From JAMCUI01 sp964520615 (GTDB taxonomy: Bacteria > Patescibacteriota > Microgenomatia > 2-02-FULL-39-11), in NCBI GenBank assembly GCA_964520615.1, contig CAZFNL010000018.1, forward strand, positions 1 to 28,732: DNA of 28,732 nt. The letters are read 5' to 3'. The notes under the pieces were generated by a model. The model made no database searches and was not told the DNA's origin. It worked only from the letters and a program-made list of their open reading frames with translations. The position numbers and the translations under genes were made by a program. Positions 14,460 through 21,753 of the stretch are shown piece by piece; position 1 is the stretch's first letter, and every line of letters begins with the position of its first letter.

Positions 14460-15677
14460 TTATTTTTTTTGAATAAAATCGATTGCATCCTGATACGAAA
14501 GCGTTTTCTGCTCCCGTGTTGGCAGGTTTTTGACTGTGACTTTGTTTTCCTTTGCCTCATCAGGTCCGATGATAGCTACAAACTGCACCCCCTTTTTATC
14601 TGCGTGTTTGAGCTGTTTATCCAGTCTGGTGTTGGGGTCGGAAAATAAATCGGTATTTATGCCGGCCGATCTTAATTTTTGAGCAAAATTTTGGGATGAA
14701 GGCAAAAGGTCGTTGGAAAATACCGTGACGAGCACTTTTGACCTGGTTTTTATGGCTGGTAAAAGCCCCATTTCCTCCATAGCAAGGACTGTGCGGTCAA
14801 ATCCTACGGCAAAACCTACTCCCGGAACTGATCTTTTGGAAAACCTTGAAACCAGGCTGTCAAAACGTTCACAGCCACACAAGGATCCGGCGTCAAACTC
14901 TTCAACTATAATTTCCCAGATAGTCCCGTTGGAATAGGAAAATGAGCGAGCCAGTGTAGGCTGGAAACGATAATTGTCTTTCATTCCGTAATTATCAAGA
15001 TATCTAAATATCTGGTTGAGGCGCTCGTTGGGCTGATTATTTTTTACGGAATTTAAGATTTTGACGGCATCATCTTTTGTGTAACCTTTATTTTTAAGTT
15101 CGCTGATTACTCCTTCTTCACCGATTTTTTCAAGTTTATCTATTGCCACGATTGCTTTATACGGTATACCAGCATACAAGTCCCTGTCGTTTATGACAGC
15201 GATGGGATTCTTAAATCCCAGATTCTTATAAATATCTATTGTCAAAGCTACCGTTTCAGCGTCAGCGGTCCGGTCATCAACTCCAAAAATATCTGCATCA
15301 CACTGTAAAAACTCTCGGTATCTGCCCTTTTGCGGTTTCTCGGCACGCCAGACAGTTTGTATCTGGTATCTTTTGAATGGTAGAGTGATTTTATCGGGAT
15401 ACTGGGCAATAAGCCGGCAGGTGGGAACAGTCTGATCATAGCGCAGAGCCACTTTGCGGCCTCCAGAGTCCGTAAACCGGTAGAAAAGCTTTTCGTCTTC
15501 TCCAATATTTCCTGTAAAAACTTCAAGGTATTCTATAGCAGGAGTCTCTACCGGTTCAAAACCGTAAAGCTCAAAAGTACGCCTTATGATATCGATGACA
15601 AACTGGCGCTTCATCGCCTCCGTTGGCAGAAAGTCACGGAAGCCTTTAAGAGTTTGGGGAGTTATAAGTTTTGACAT
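14460..15677 (-). CDS. hisS: Histidyl-tRNA synthetase
   Basis: 405 residues, class II synthetase. Begins with KGFRDFLP (11-18). Motif 2 is VWRAEKPQKGRYREFLQCDADIFG around 109-132 and motif 3 is GFAVGFDRTVLAME near 288-301. A C-terminal anticodon-binding domain (KVLVTVFSNDLL to the end) distinguishes it from the HisZ regulatory subunit. Odd: the histidine-binding HisA motif, normally RGLDYYTGT, reads R244-SFSYSNGT, keeping the catalytic Arg and one Tyr, and the second motif, normally GGGRYD, reads CGCERFD. It is the only HisS in this window. No neighbours on the same strand are closely spaced. Confidence 0.92.
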   Translation of the reverse strand: MSKLITPQTLKGFRDFLPTEAMKRQFVIDIIRRTFELYGFEPVETPAIEYLEVFTGNIGEDEKLFYRFTDSGGRKVALRYDQTVPTCRLIAQYPDKITLPFKRYQIQTVWRAEKPQKGRYREFLQCDADIFGVDDRTADAETVALTIDIYKNLGFKNPIAVINDRDLYAGIPYKAIVAIDKLEKIGEEGVISELKNKGYTKDDAVKILNSVKNNQPNERLNQIFRYLDNYGMKDNYRFQPTLARSFSYSNGTIWEIIVEEFDAGSLCGCERFDSLVSRFSKRSVPGVGFAVGFDRTVLAMEEMGLLPAIKTRSKVLVTVFSNDLLPSSQNFAQKLRSAGINTDLFSDPNTRLDKQLKHADKKGVQFVAIIGPDEAKENKVTVKNLPTREQKTLSYQDAIDFIQKK

Positions 15678-15694
15678 GATAGAGTAATGTAAAT

Positions 15695-15813
15695 CAGTAC
15701 TTACGCAGAAAATTGTTATTTAGGTTGTCATGCCGAACTTGTTTCGGCATCCCCACTTTTATAAAAGAGATCCTGAAACAAGTTCAGGATGACACTTGAA
15801 TGCGTAAGTACTG
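15695..15813. mobile_element. 119-bp MITE-like element with 13-bp terminal inverted repeats
   Basis: Perfect inverted ends CAGTACTTACGCA (15695-15707) and TGCGTAAGTACTG (15801-15813). Inside are two hairpins: ATGCCGAA-CTTGT-TTCGGCAT (15730-15750) and ATCCTGAA-ACAAG-TTCAGGAT (15770-15790). No coding frame. It lies between the hisS start and the M24 peptidase stop. A related segment is at 25877-26028. Confidence 0.7.
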
Positions 15814-15827
15814 TTATGAATTAGAAA

Positions 15828-16922
15828 TTATCTAATCACCGATTCATTTAACAATTTAGGTGATTTTGACAGAAATTCTATTCCATCTTCCTTTAATACT
15901 ACCAAATCTTCAATTCTTGTGCCAGCAAAGCCTTCGATATAAATGCCCGGTTCCACAGTCACGACCATATTTTCCTTTATGACATCAGAACTGTTTTTTC
16001 TTAGCCTTGGAGCTTCATGGATATTCAGGCCGACACCATGCCCGATACCGTGCATAAATTCGGGAAAACCGGCTTCCTGTATCACCTTTTTGGCGATTGC
16101 GTCAATCTGACCGCCTGTTTTATTTACTTTCAATTCTGACAAAGCTGCCTGTTGCGCAGACAGAACAGTCTGATAGATGCTTATAATTTTTTCATTTTTA
16201 GGAGTACCCCAGAAAATGACGCGGGTCATGTCCGAACAGTATCCGGCAACTTTGGCCCCGAAATCGAGAAGTATTAAATTGTTATTTGTTATTTGTTCTT
16301 TGTTATTTGGAAGATAATGCGGAATTGCCGCATTCCCGTCAAACGCTACGATGGGGGAAAAGGCGATGTCATCGGCCTTTTTCTTTATAAAAAATTCCAA
16401 CTCAAGCGCCAGTTCGTGTTCGGTTGCGCCTTTTCTTATTTTTGTTTTGATAAACTCAAAAGCGCTGTCTGTTATCGTTGCCGCCCGGCTGATGAAACCA
16501 ATTTCTTCCTCATCCTTTATTTCACGCAACCTCTCGACCAAGCCGGCGGTTTCCCGGAATTCAAATTCCGTTTTTGCTTTAAGTGATTCCATTTCCGACA
16601 GTGTCAGGTTTTCCTTTTCCACCCCAACCTGTTTTATTTTTTGGCCTTGAGTAATTTCATTTAGGTGGTCGGTCAGTCTATGTTCAGGAGTAATATTCAA
16701 TGTTTTGAAACTGTTTGAACCATTTTTGTACAGGCCAAAATATGTAGGAAAAGTCAATAAATATGCATCTTTTTTTGTGACAAAAAGGAAACCTTCCCGC
16801 TCATATGGTGAGAGCCCGGCAAAGCCGGTAAGATAAGTGACATTTGCCTGATCGGTGACAAAAAGAGCCTCAAGCTTTTCTGAGGTGAGAATACGCTGGA
16901 GCCTGTCCAATATTTCTTTCAT
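15828..16922 (-). CDS. Xaa-Pro aminopeptidase (M24 family)
   Basis: 364 residues. The N-terminal creatinase-like domain (1-135) includes FVTDQANVTYLTGF. The C-terminal pita-bread domain has all five metal ligands: D220 in LLDFGA, D231 in CSDMTR, H295 in HGIGHGVG, E324 in VTVEPGIY and E338 in RIEDLVV. It removes N-terminal residues preceding proline, likely for peptide recycling. Residues about 206-215 (NNKEQITNNN) are encoded by four heptamers (16282-16309) just before the first metal ligand strand. On the minus strand TATAAC lies 8 bases before the ATG, so the transcript may be nearly leaderless. Confidence 0.93.
   Translation of the reverse strand: MKEILDRLQRILTSEKLEALFVTDQANVTYLTGFAGLSPYEREGFLFVTKKDAYLLTFPTYFGLYKNGSNSFKTLNITPEHRLTDHLNEITQGQKIKQVGVEKENLTLSEMESLKAKTEFEFRETAGLVERLREIKDEEEIGFISRAATITDSAFEFIKTKIRKGATEHELALELEFFIKKKADDIAFSPIVAFDGNAAIPHYLPNNKEQITNNNLILLDFGAKVAGYCSDMTRVIFWGTPKNEKIISIYQTVLSAQQAALSELKVNKTGGQIDAIAKKVIQEAGFPEFMHGIGHGVGLNIHEAPRLRKNSSDVIKENMVVTVEPGIYIEGFAGTRIEDLVVLKEDGIEFLSKSPKLLNESVIR
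16282..16309. repeat. Heptamer tract inside the M24 peptidase gene (4 units)
   Basis: TTATTTG TTATTTG TTCTTTG TTATTTG on the plus strand, translated on the minus strand within NNKEQITNNN. It sits in a loop before LILLDFGA. Confidence 0.75.
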
Positions 16923-16942
16923 AAAGATAAGTTATAATGAAT

Positions 16943-17020
16943 CCAGTAGCTCTTTCCATAAATTCTGACGTCAGAACGGTCTTTGAGAATTTATTGAAAA
17001 TCAAAGGAACGTAGTACTAG
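16943..17020 (+). repeat. 79-nt palindromic element family, copy 3 (intergenic)
   Basis: CCAGTAGCTCTTTCCATAAA at the left and AAAATCAAAGGAACGTAGTA at the right align to the cysS copy over its whole length with one gap; the middle is less conserved. It lies between the divergent M24 and inositol-phosphatase genes. A TATAAT at 16933-16938 on the plus strand precedes it. Confidence 0.82.
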
Positions 17021-17053
17021 ATTTTATTTTATCAGAGAAAAGATTGACGGTAT

Positions 17054-17869
17054 ATGGCCAAACCTGAAAAAGATATTGATTTGCCCGGCGTAGAGAATTT
17101 CCTGCAAAATATGTTGCCTAGGGCAGGCCAGATACTGCGCCGGTATTTCCACTCGGAAAATCTTGAAAGCAGAAAGAAGGGGAAACTGGATTTTGTCACG
17201 GTTGCTGATTTGTCCGCGGATAATTTTATAAGAAGTGAGCTCTCGAAAAATTATCCGGGTATTCCCGTTCTTACGGAAGAGACGGCACCGGCTGATTTTA
17301 TGCCGCTTCTTTCGGAAGATTATTTGTGGGTAGTGGACCCTTTGGACGGGACGGCCAATTTTGCCCGGGGAAACAGCAATTTTTCCATTTCCGTTGCTTT
17401 GGTATCAAAAGGTAAGCCTATGGTGGGTGCACTTTTTGCACCGATATCAAGCAGGCTGTTTTGGGCAAGGGATGGTAAAGACGGGGCTTTTTGGAATGGC
17501 AGAAATATACACGTTTCATCCGTAAACGAGTTGTCTGAGTCAATTATTTGTACCGATTGGTCACATATTTTGTCTACCAGGGATGAGACCACTGATTTTT
17601 TGCATAAAGTTTACGGAGAAGTGAGACAGATAAAGATATTGGGTTCTGCGGCGACGGATTTGACGCTTTTAGCCCGCGGCGGAGTGGATATATACCATCA
17701 TGTATATCTTTATCCATGGGATGTGGCAGCCGCTGCATTTTTGGCGCAAAAGGCAGGGGCGGTAGTGACGGATGAGAAGGGTAGAGGATGGAGCGCCTTC
17801 ACGCCAGGGATTTTGGCTGCCAATCCTGTACTTCACGAAAAAATATTGAATTTATTGACGGCGTCATAG
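17054..17869 (+). CDS. Inositol monophosphatase family protein
   Basis: 271 residues, usual length for the family. Metal-dependent sugar-phosphate phosphatase motifs: KLDFVTVADLSADNFI (44-59), E75 and E76 in LTEET, the signature DPLDGTANFARG with D95 and D98, and the second signature YPWDVAAAAFLAQKAGAVVTD near 221-241. It could hydrolyse inositol phosphates, fructose-1,6-bisphosphate, NADP or PAP; sequence alone does not choose. There is no Shine-Dalgarno; the upstream spacer holds the palindromic element copy 3. It converges on the DUF5666-like gene with 3 bases between stop codons. Confidence 0.92.
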   Translation: MAKPEKDIDLPGVENFLQNMLPRAGQILRRYFHSENLESRKKGKLDFVTVADLSADNFIRSELSKNYPGIPVLTEETAPADFMPLLSEDYLWVVDPLDGTANFARGNSNFSISVALVSKGKPMVGALFAPISSRLFWARDGKDGAFWNGRNIHVSSVNELSESIICTDWSHILSTRDETTDFLHKVYGEVRQIKILGSAATDLTLLARGGVDIYHHVYLYPWDVAAAAFLAQKAGAVVTDEKGRGWSAFTPGILAANPVLHEKILNLLTAS

Positions 17870-17872
17870 GAA

Positions 17873-18688
17873 TTATTTTTTCTTTGGTGATTGGGCGGGT
17901 GTGGCTGAAGGACTAATTTGGGGAGTGATACTTGTCTGTGTTGTAGGCGAAGAGATGGTTATCATCCTTATTGCCGACATGCGGTTTTGCTCCTTGGCGT
18001 TTTGAGTGCCGACAGTCTGGGCGATATCTCCTATTTGCAGTTTGGAAAACCCGCTTTTTATAAAACCTTTATCCGGGGTGTATGAGTATATTTTCGTATA
18101 AGTTTCAATATCGACCGTGATATTTCCCTCAGGTTCTTTTATGGTGACGGTATAGTTTGATTTGTCTATATCGGCAATTTTGCCCACACTGTGCACTTCA
18201 GACGTCTCAATATAAATATACTTCCCCGAAAGTGTTGATTTGGCGTCATCAAAATAACCAAGTGCCGTAATTTCATCACCGACGCTGATTTTCTTTATGC
18301 TTATTTGGTTGTCCTTAGCAGATGTCGTCAGATCATAAAAAGTGGCATCACCAGCATAGCTTACAGGAAAGTCGCCTTTATCGGTTTTGACAGTAATAGT
18401 GGTATCACTTATTGATTTGACTGTTCCAGTGACTCCGCCTTTTTCGTTGGCTCTAAGCTGGGCGACTTTGGTAGCAATCTTATCTTTTAATATCTCAATT
18501 TTTTTCAGTTTATCAAGAAGGTTGGCTGAATCTGAAGAAATAGTATCGGCGACAGAAGAATCCGTAGTAGGACTGGCGGAAACATCAGTTGGAGCAGGAC
18601 TGGCAGATTTCACATAGCTGGCACGAATAAGAAAGAATACAGAAACTATAAAAATAGATATAAAGATGGTAGTTGGGCGAAATCTCAT
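17873..18688 (-). CDS. Secreted or anchored protein with DUF5666-like repeats
   Basis: 271 residues. An N-terminal hydrophobic segment (TIFISIFIVSVFFLIRASYV, 7-26) after RFRP serves as a signal or anchor. A Ser/Thr/Pro linker is followed by a short helix and beta repeats of the type GTVKSISDTTITVKTDKGDF (about 91-110) and GKIADIDKSNYTVTIKEPEG (about 168-187), like DUF5666 OB-type domains. The tail is Pro/Ser/Thr-rich and ends PKKK. Function unknown, likely cell-surface. It overlaps the upstream gene by four bases (ATGA), so the two are translationally coupled. Confidence 0.75.
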   Translation of the reverse strand: MRFRPTTIFISIFIVSVFFLIRASYVKSASPAPTDVSASPTTDSSVADTISSDSANLLDKLKKIEILKDKIATKVAQLRANEKGGVTGTVKSISDTTITVKTDKGDFPVSYAGDATFYDLTTSAKDNQISIKKISVGDEITALGYFDDAKSTLSGKYIYIETSEVHSVGKIADIDKSNYTVTIKEPEGNITVDIETYTKIYSYTPDKGFIKSGFSKLQIGDIAQTVGTQNAKEQNRMSAIRMITISSPTTQTSITPQISPSATPAQSPKKK

Positions 18689-19116
18689 AGGTTTTGGCTG
18701 GTGTAAAAAATTGTTAATTTCTGTGCCGCGCTTTCACCGTTTTTATCATAAGACGTGACATAAATATTGTTGGCGCCGTCGGTAAGAGGCATGGTGTTTT
18801 TGAAGTTTCCATCCCCTGTGGCCTCAAAAGCTTTGCTGTCAAGACTGCTTTCCATAAGTACTACTGATCCGGACTTTGTTTTTCCTTCGATGCTGACTGT
18901 TTTTTCATCCGAAACGCTTCTATCTTTGGGAGTTGAGATAGCCAGTTGGTTTGGTTTTTCTATATTTACCGCCGGGCTGGGGGAAACAAGCGATAGTTTA
19001 TTTGAGGATAGTGTTAATCTGCCTTTGATGATATTGGGCAGATTGACAGCGGTGAGTGCCGTGGCGCATCCGATAAAAAAGCCTATTGTGAGGGCAATGA
19101 CTATATCCCTTTTCAT
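18685..19116 (-). CDS. Membrane-anchored protein with Ig-like domain
   Basis: 143 residues. One N-terminal membrane segment (IVIALTIGFFIGCATALTAV, 5-24) is followed by a Ser-rich linker and a bacterial Ig-like / big-domain-like beta sandwich (VSIEGKTKSGSVVLMESS, then GNFKNTMPLTDGANNIYVTS and YDKNG). Such domains act in cell-surface adhesion or as structural modules. A TATAAT lies on the minus strand at 19156-19151, about 35 bases before the ATG. It is the first gene of a two-gene unit with the downstream DUF5666-like protein. Confidence 0.75.
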   Translation of the reverse strand: MKRDIVIALTIGFFIGCATALTAVNLPNIIKGRLTLSSNKLSLVSPSPAVNIEKPNQLAISTPKDRSVSDEKTVSIEGKTKSGSVVLMESSLDSKAFEATGDGNFKNTMPLTDGANNIYVTSYDKNGESAAQKLTIFYTSQNL

Positions 19117-19229
19117 AAGTGTGGAAATAATATTCCAATCTTAATTTCCAATTATACCCCTTGTCAAGATATGGTAAAAGTGTTAAAAATTGATTTACCA
19201 AAATCAGAATATTAATTCAATAAAACATA

Positions 19230-19874
19230 ATGGAAATTACATATTTAGGCCATTCGTCTTTTAAGTTAAGCGGTAAATCAGCGGTAGTTGTCACTGATCC
19301 GTATAACCCTGAAAAGACTGGGATGAAATTCCCCAAATCGGAAGCGGATATAGTTACAATTTCACATGGACATGCAGATCACAGCTGGGGTGAGGGTGTA
19401 GAAGGAGATCCTCTTATTATTTCAGGCCCGGGTGAATATGAGTCCAAAGGGGTCAAGATATTCGGGTTTTCCACTTACCATGACCAATCAAAAGGCGGTG
19501 AAAGGGGACCAAATACAATTTATAGAATTGAGATAGACGGTATTTATATTGTGCATCTTGGTGATTTGGGACATAAGCTTGATGATAAGACTCTTGACGC
19601 CTTGGATGGGGTAAACGTGCTTTTAATTCCGGTGGGCGGGTATTATACCATATCTGCCGATATTGCCTCTGAGGTGGTTTCCCAAGTAGAGCCTGATATA
19701 GTGATACCCATGCATTACAGGACTGAAAGCCATAAAGCTGAAGCGTTTGCCAAGTTGGCGATTCTTGATGTATTTCTCAAGCAGATGGGTAAGGAAAATA
19801 TACAACCCGTATCGAAACTTTTAGTGACTAAGGATAAATTGCCTGCCGAGATGACTATTGTAGTAATGGGATGA
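19230..19874 (+). CDS. MBL-fold metal-dependent hydrolase (UlaG/YtkL-like)
   Basis: 214 residues. Metallo-beta-lactamase fold with TYLGHSSFKLSG (4-15), the metal motif SHGHADH (H46, H48, D50, H51), HLGDLGH near 110 and the C-terminal PMHYRTESHK. This matches the UPF0173/UlaG-like group of small MBL hydrolases. Substrate unknown. The start at ATG 19230 matches the family's M-x-I-T-Y-L-G-H-S opening. A TTGTCA at 19161 with TAAAAA 17 bases later is a possible promoter. Confidence 0.9.
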   Translation: MEITYLGHSSFKLSGKSAVVVTDPYNPEKTGMKFPKSEADIVTISHGHADHSWGEGVEGDPLIISGPGEYESKGVKIFGFSTYHDQSKGGERGPNTIYRIEIDGIYIVHLGDLGHKLDDKTLDALDGVNVLLIPVGGYYTISADIASEVVSQVEPDIVIPMHYRTESHKAEAFAKLAILDVFLKQMGKENIQPVSKLLVTKDKLPAEMTIVVMG

Positions 19875-20110
19875 GTTTGGAATAACAATAAGTTTAAACT
19901 CAAAGCTAAAATGTCAAAACCATACGCGCAATTCGTAATCCTTTTTTGGATTTTAAACTTTTTAAGATACGGATTTGAGTTTTGAGTTTTGACATTTAAG
20001 ATTAACAGTCGTTATGAATTCCCCAAAGAATTAAACTATGGCTGAAGCAAGAATACCTCCCCATGACGAGCAACTGATTTCGTTAATTCATCTTCTAATG
20101 GAGTTATATT
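19875..20110. repeat. Repeat-filled spacer with a dnaB 5' echo
   Basis: 19896-19923 and 19974-20003 carry heptamer tracts of the AAATGTC/AAAACTC type on opposite strands. A small hairpin AATCC-TTTTTT-GGATT lies at 19937-19952. From 20011 to 20072 a degenerate copy of the dnaB start region follows (separate entry). No independent gene is visible. Confidence 0.75.
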
Positions 20111-20149
20111 ATGGTTGAACCACGAATACCTCCCCATGACGAGCAGGCA
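20038..20149 (+). repeat. dnaB: Echo of the dnaB 5' end, 73 bp upstream
   Basis: 20038-20072 matches the first 35 bases of dnaB (20111-20145) with three mismatches. It would encode MAEARIPPHDEQ against MVEPRIPPHDEQ in the gene. Similarity weakens after 35 bases and is faint for about 27 bases upstream of the ATG. The echo frame runs 26 codons and stops at TGA overlapping the real start region, forming a possible upstream ORF. Confidence 0.9.
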
Positions 20150-21451
20150 GAAGCCAGTGTGTTGGGTGCCATACTTATAGATAAAGACGCTTTGGCAGAT
20201 GTGGTTGATTTCCTAAGGCCAGAATTTTTTTATAAGGATGCACACAATCATATTTATGCTGCGATGATGGCTCTTTTTGAAAGACATGAGCCGGTTGATA
20301 TTGTTACTGTTACCTCACAACTGAAAAAAATGGGCAAATATAAGGATGTTGGAGGTACGGCATACCTGACTGAACTGACCAATGTCGTACCCACATCTGC
20401 CAATATTGAGGTGTACAGTAATATTGTGACTGATAACTATGTCAAGCGGCGTCTCATTGAGAGCTCAGGCAGGATAAGTGAGTCTGCTTTCGGTGACCAG
20501 TCGGATGTAAAGATGCTTCTTGATAAAGCAGAGAGTGACATATTGTCCATTGCCCTGAAAAGGTCAAGACAGGATTTTGTACAGGTGAAGGATGCTCTGG
20601 CTGAAAGCTTTGACAGGCTGGATGAATTGCACAAGAGAGGTTCATCACTTCGTGGCGTTCCGACAGGATTTTCCGATTTAGATAACAAATTGGCTGGGTT
20701 GCAGGATTCCAACCTGGTGATATTAGCCGCCCGTCCTGGGCAAGGAAAGACAGCTTTTGTCCTAAATATAGCTCAGTATGTTTCGTTGGCACAAAAGCAG
20801 GCTGTCGGTATATTTTCTTTGGAGATGAGTAAGGAAGAGTTGGTAGATAGGTTACTTGTGGCGCAGGCTGATGTAGATGCCTGGAGGTTAAAAACTGGCA
20901 GGTTAAATGATGATGACTTTACTAGACTTTCAGAAGCGATGGGGGAGTTATCCGAAGCGCCAATTTTTATTGATGATACACCTGGAATAAATCTTTTTGA
21001 GATGAGGACTAAGGCTCGTCGGCTTCAGGTAAGTCATAACGTGAAACTTCTTATAGTTGACTATCTTCAGCTGGTAGACCCCGGCCGCCGGTATGATAAC
21101 AGGGTACAGGAAGTATCGATAGTGTCTCAATCCTTAAAAAATCTTGCCAGGGAATTAAAGATTCCGGTACTTGCTGTTTCCCAGCTTTCACGCGCCGTTG
21201 AAGCCCGCGGTACAAAAGTGCCCCAGCTGGCGGATCTTCGCGAGTCTGGAGCTATAGAACAGGATGCGGATGTGGTGATGTTTCTTTATCGGGAGGAGCA
21301 GGAACTGGAGAAATGGGATCACCAGATAGTTAAGCTTCTCATTGCCAAGCACAGAAACGGAGCTTTGGGGGAGATAGACCTTATTTTCAAAGGAGACAGG
21401 ATAAGATTCTACAGCATGGAAAAGACAGTAGAAACGGAACAGGGTGCATAA
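20111..21451 (+). CDS. dnaB: Replicative DNA helicase DnaB
   Basis: 446 residues, normal length. The N-terminal domain (RIPPHDEQAEASVLGAILID) interacts with primase. The RecA-type motor has Walker A AARPGQGKTAF (about 206-216), GIFSLEMSKEELVDRLL, Walker B LLIVDYLQLV (about 313-322) and the DnaB arginine-finger region PQLADLRESGAIEQDADVV. It unwinds the replication fork as a hexamer. GGAG about 10 bases before ATG is a modest Shine-Dalgarno. Both ends of this gene are echoed outside it. The C-terminus here is FYSMEKTVETEQGA; the echo has FYRMEKTTETGEAV. Confidence 0.96.
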   Translation: MVEPRIPPHDEQAEASVLGAILIDKDALADVVDFLRPEFFYKDAHNHIYAAMMALFERHEPVDIVTVTSQLKKMGKYKDVGGTAYLTELTNVVPTSANIEVYSNIVTDNYVKRRLIESSGRISESAFGDQSDVKMLLDKAESDILSIALKRSRQDFVQVKDALAESFDRLDELHKRGSSLRGVPTGFSDLDNKLAGLQDSNLVILAARPGQGKTAFVLNIAQYVSLAQKQAVGIFSLEMSKEELVDRLLVAQADVDAWRLKTGRLNDDDFTRLSEAMGELSEAPIFIDDTPGINLFEMRTKARRLQVSHNVKLLIVDYLQLVDPGRRYDNRVQEVSIVSQSLKNLARELKIPVLAVSQLSRAVEARGTKVPQLADLRESGAIEQDADVVMFLYREEQELEKWDHQIVKLLIAKHRNGALGEIDLIFKGDRIRFYSMEKTVETEQGA

Positions 21452-21525
21452 ATTTTGAAGTGATAGTGATATGTTGTAGATTCTATAGAATGGAAAAGAC
21501 AACTGAAACTGGAGAAGCAGTTTGA
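21404..21525 (+). repeat. dnaB: Echo of the dnaB 3' end, 74 bp downstream
   Basis: AGATTCTACAGCATGGAAAA at 21404 recurs as AGATTCTATAGAATGGAAAA at 21478. The echo reads RFYRMEKTTETGEAV and a TGA stop when taken in its own frame, which is shifted relative to dnaB. Codon-level similarity is kept through the last 15 codons. It lies between the dnaB stop and tRNA-Leu. Confidence 0.88.
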
Positions 21526-21538
21526 CATAAATCAAGAG

Positions 21539-21624
21539 TGCCGAAGGAGGGACTCGAACCCTCATGAGCTTTGAGGCCCACAGGTTTTTGAGACCTGCGC
21601 GTCTGCCAATTCCGCCACCTCGGC
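21539..21624 (-). tRNA. tRNA-Leu (anticodon CAA)
   Basis: 86-nt type II tRNA on the minus strand. Acceptor stem GCCGAGG pairs with CTTCGGC with discriminator A. The D-arm contains TGGCGGAATTGGCAGACGC. The anticodon stem CAGGT/ACCTG encloses loop CTCAAAA, giving CAA, which reads UUG. The long variable arm TGGGC/GCTCA and a T-arm GAGGG-TTCGAGT-CCCTC complete the cloverleaf. The 3' CCA is not encoded. Leu identity is supported by the long variable arm, anticodon and A73. Confidence 0.95.
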
Positions 21625-21753
21625 AATTTTTTTAACTAACAACCCGTTTTATTGACTCCTCCGATTATATTTTGTATAAGTAGTATAAGTCAAATAATTG
21701 ATTCCTGCCAGAAGAATCCTGCTGTTTATTAATTTTCAGTTATTCTAAAAATT

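Noticed and set aside
20038..21525. dnaB echoes as evidence of a mobile element inserted at tRNA-Leu
   Set aside because: The tRNA is intact, no integrase or att-like repeat of the tRNA 3' end is visible, and the echoes match dnaB rather than the tRNA.
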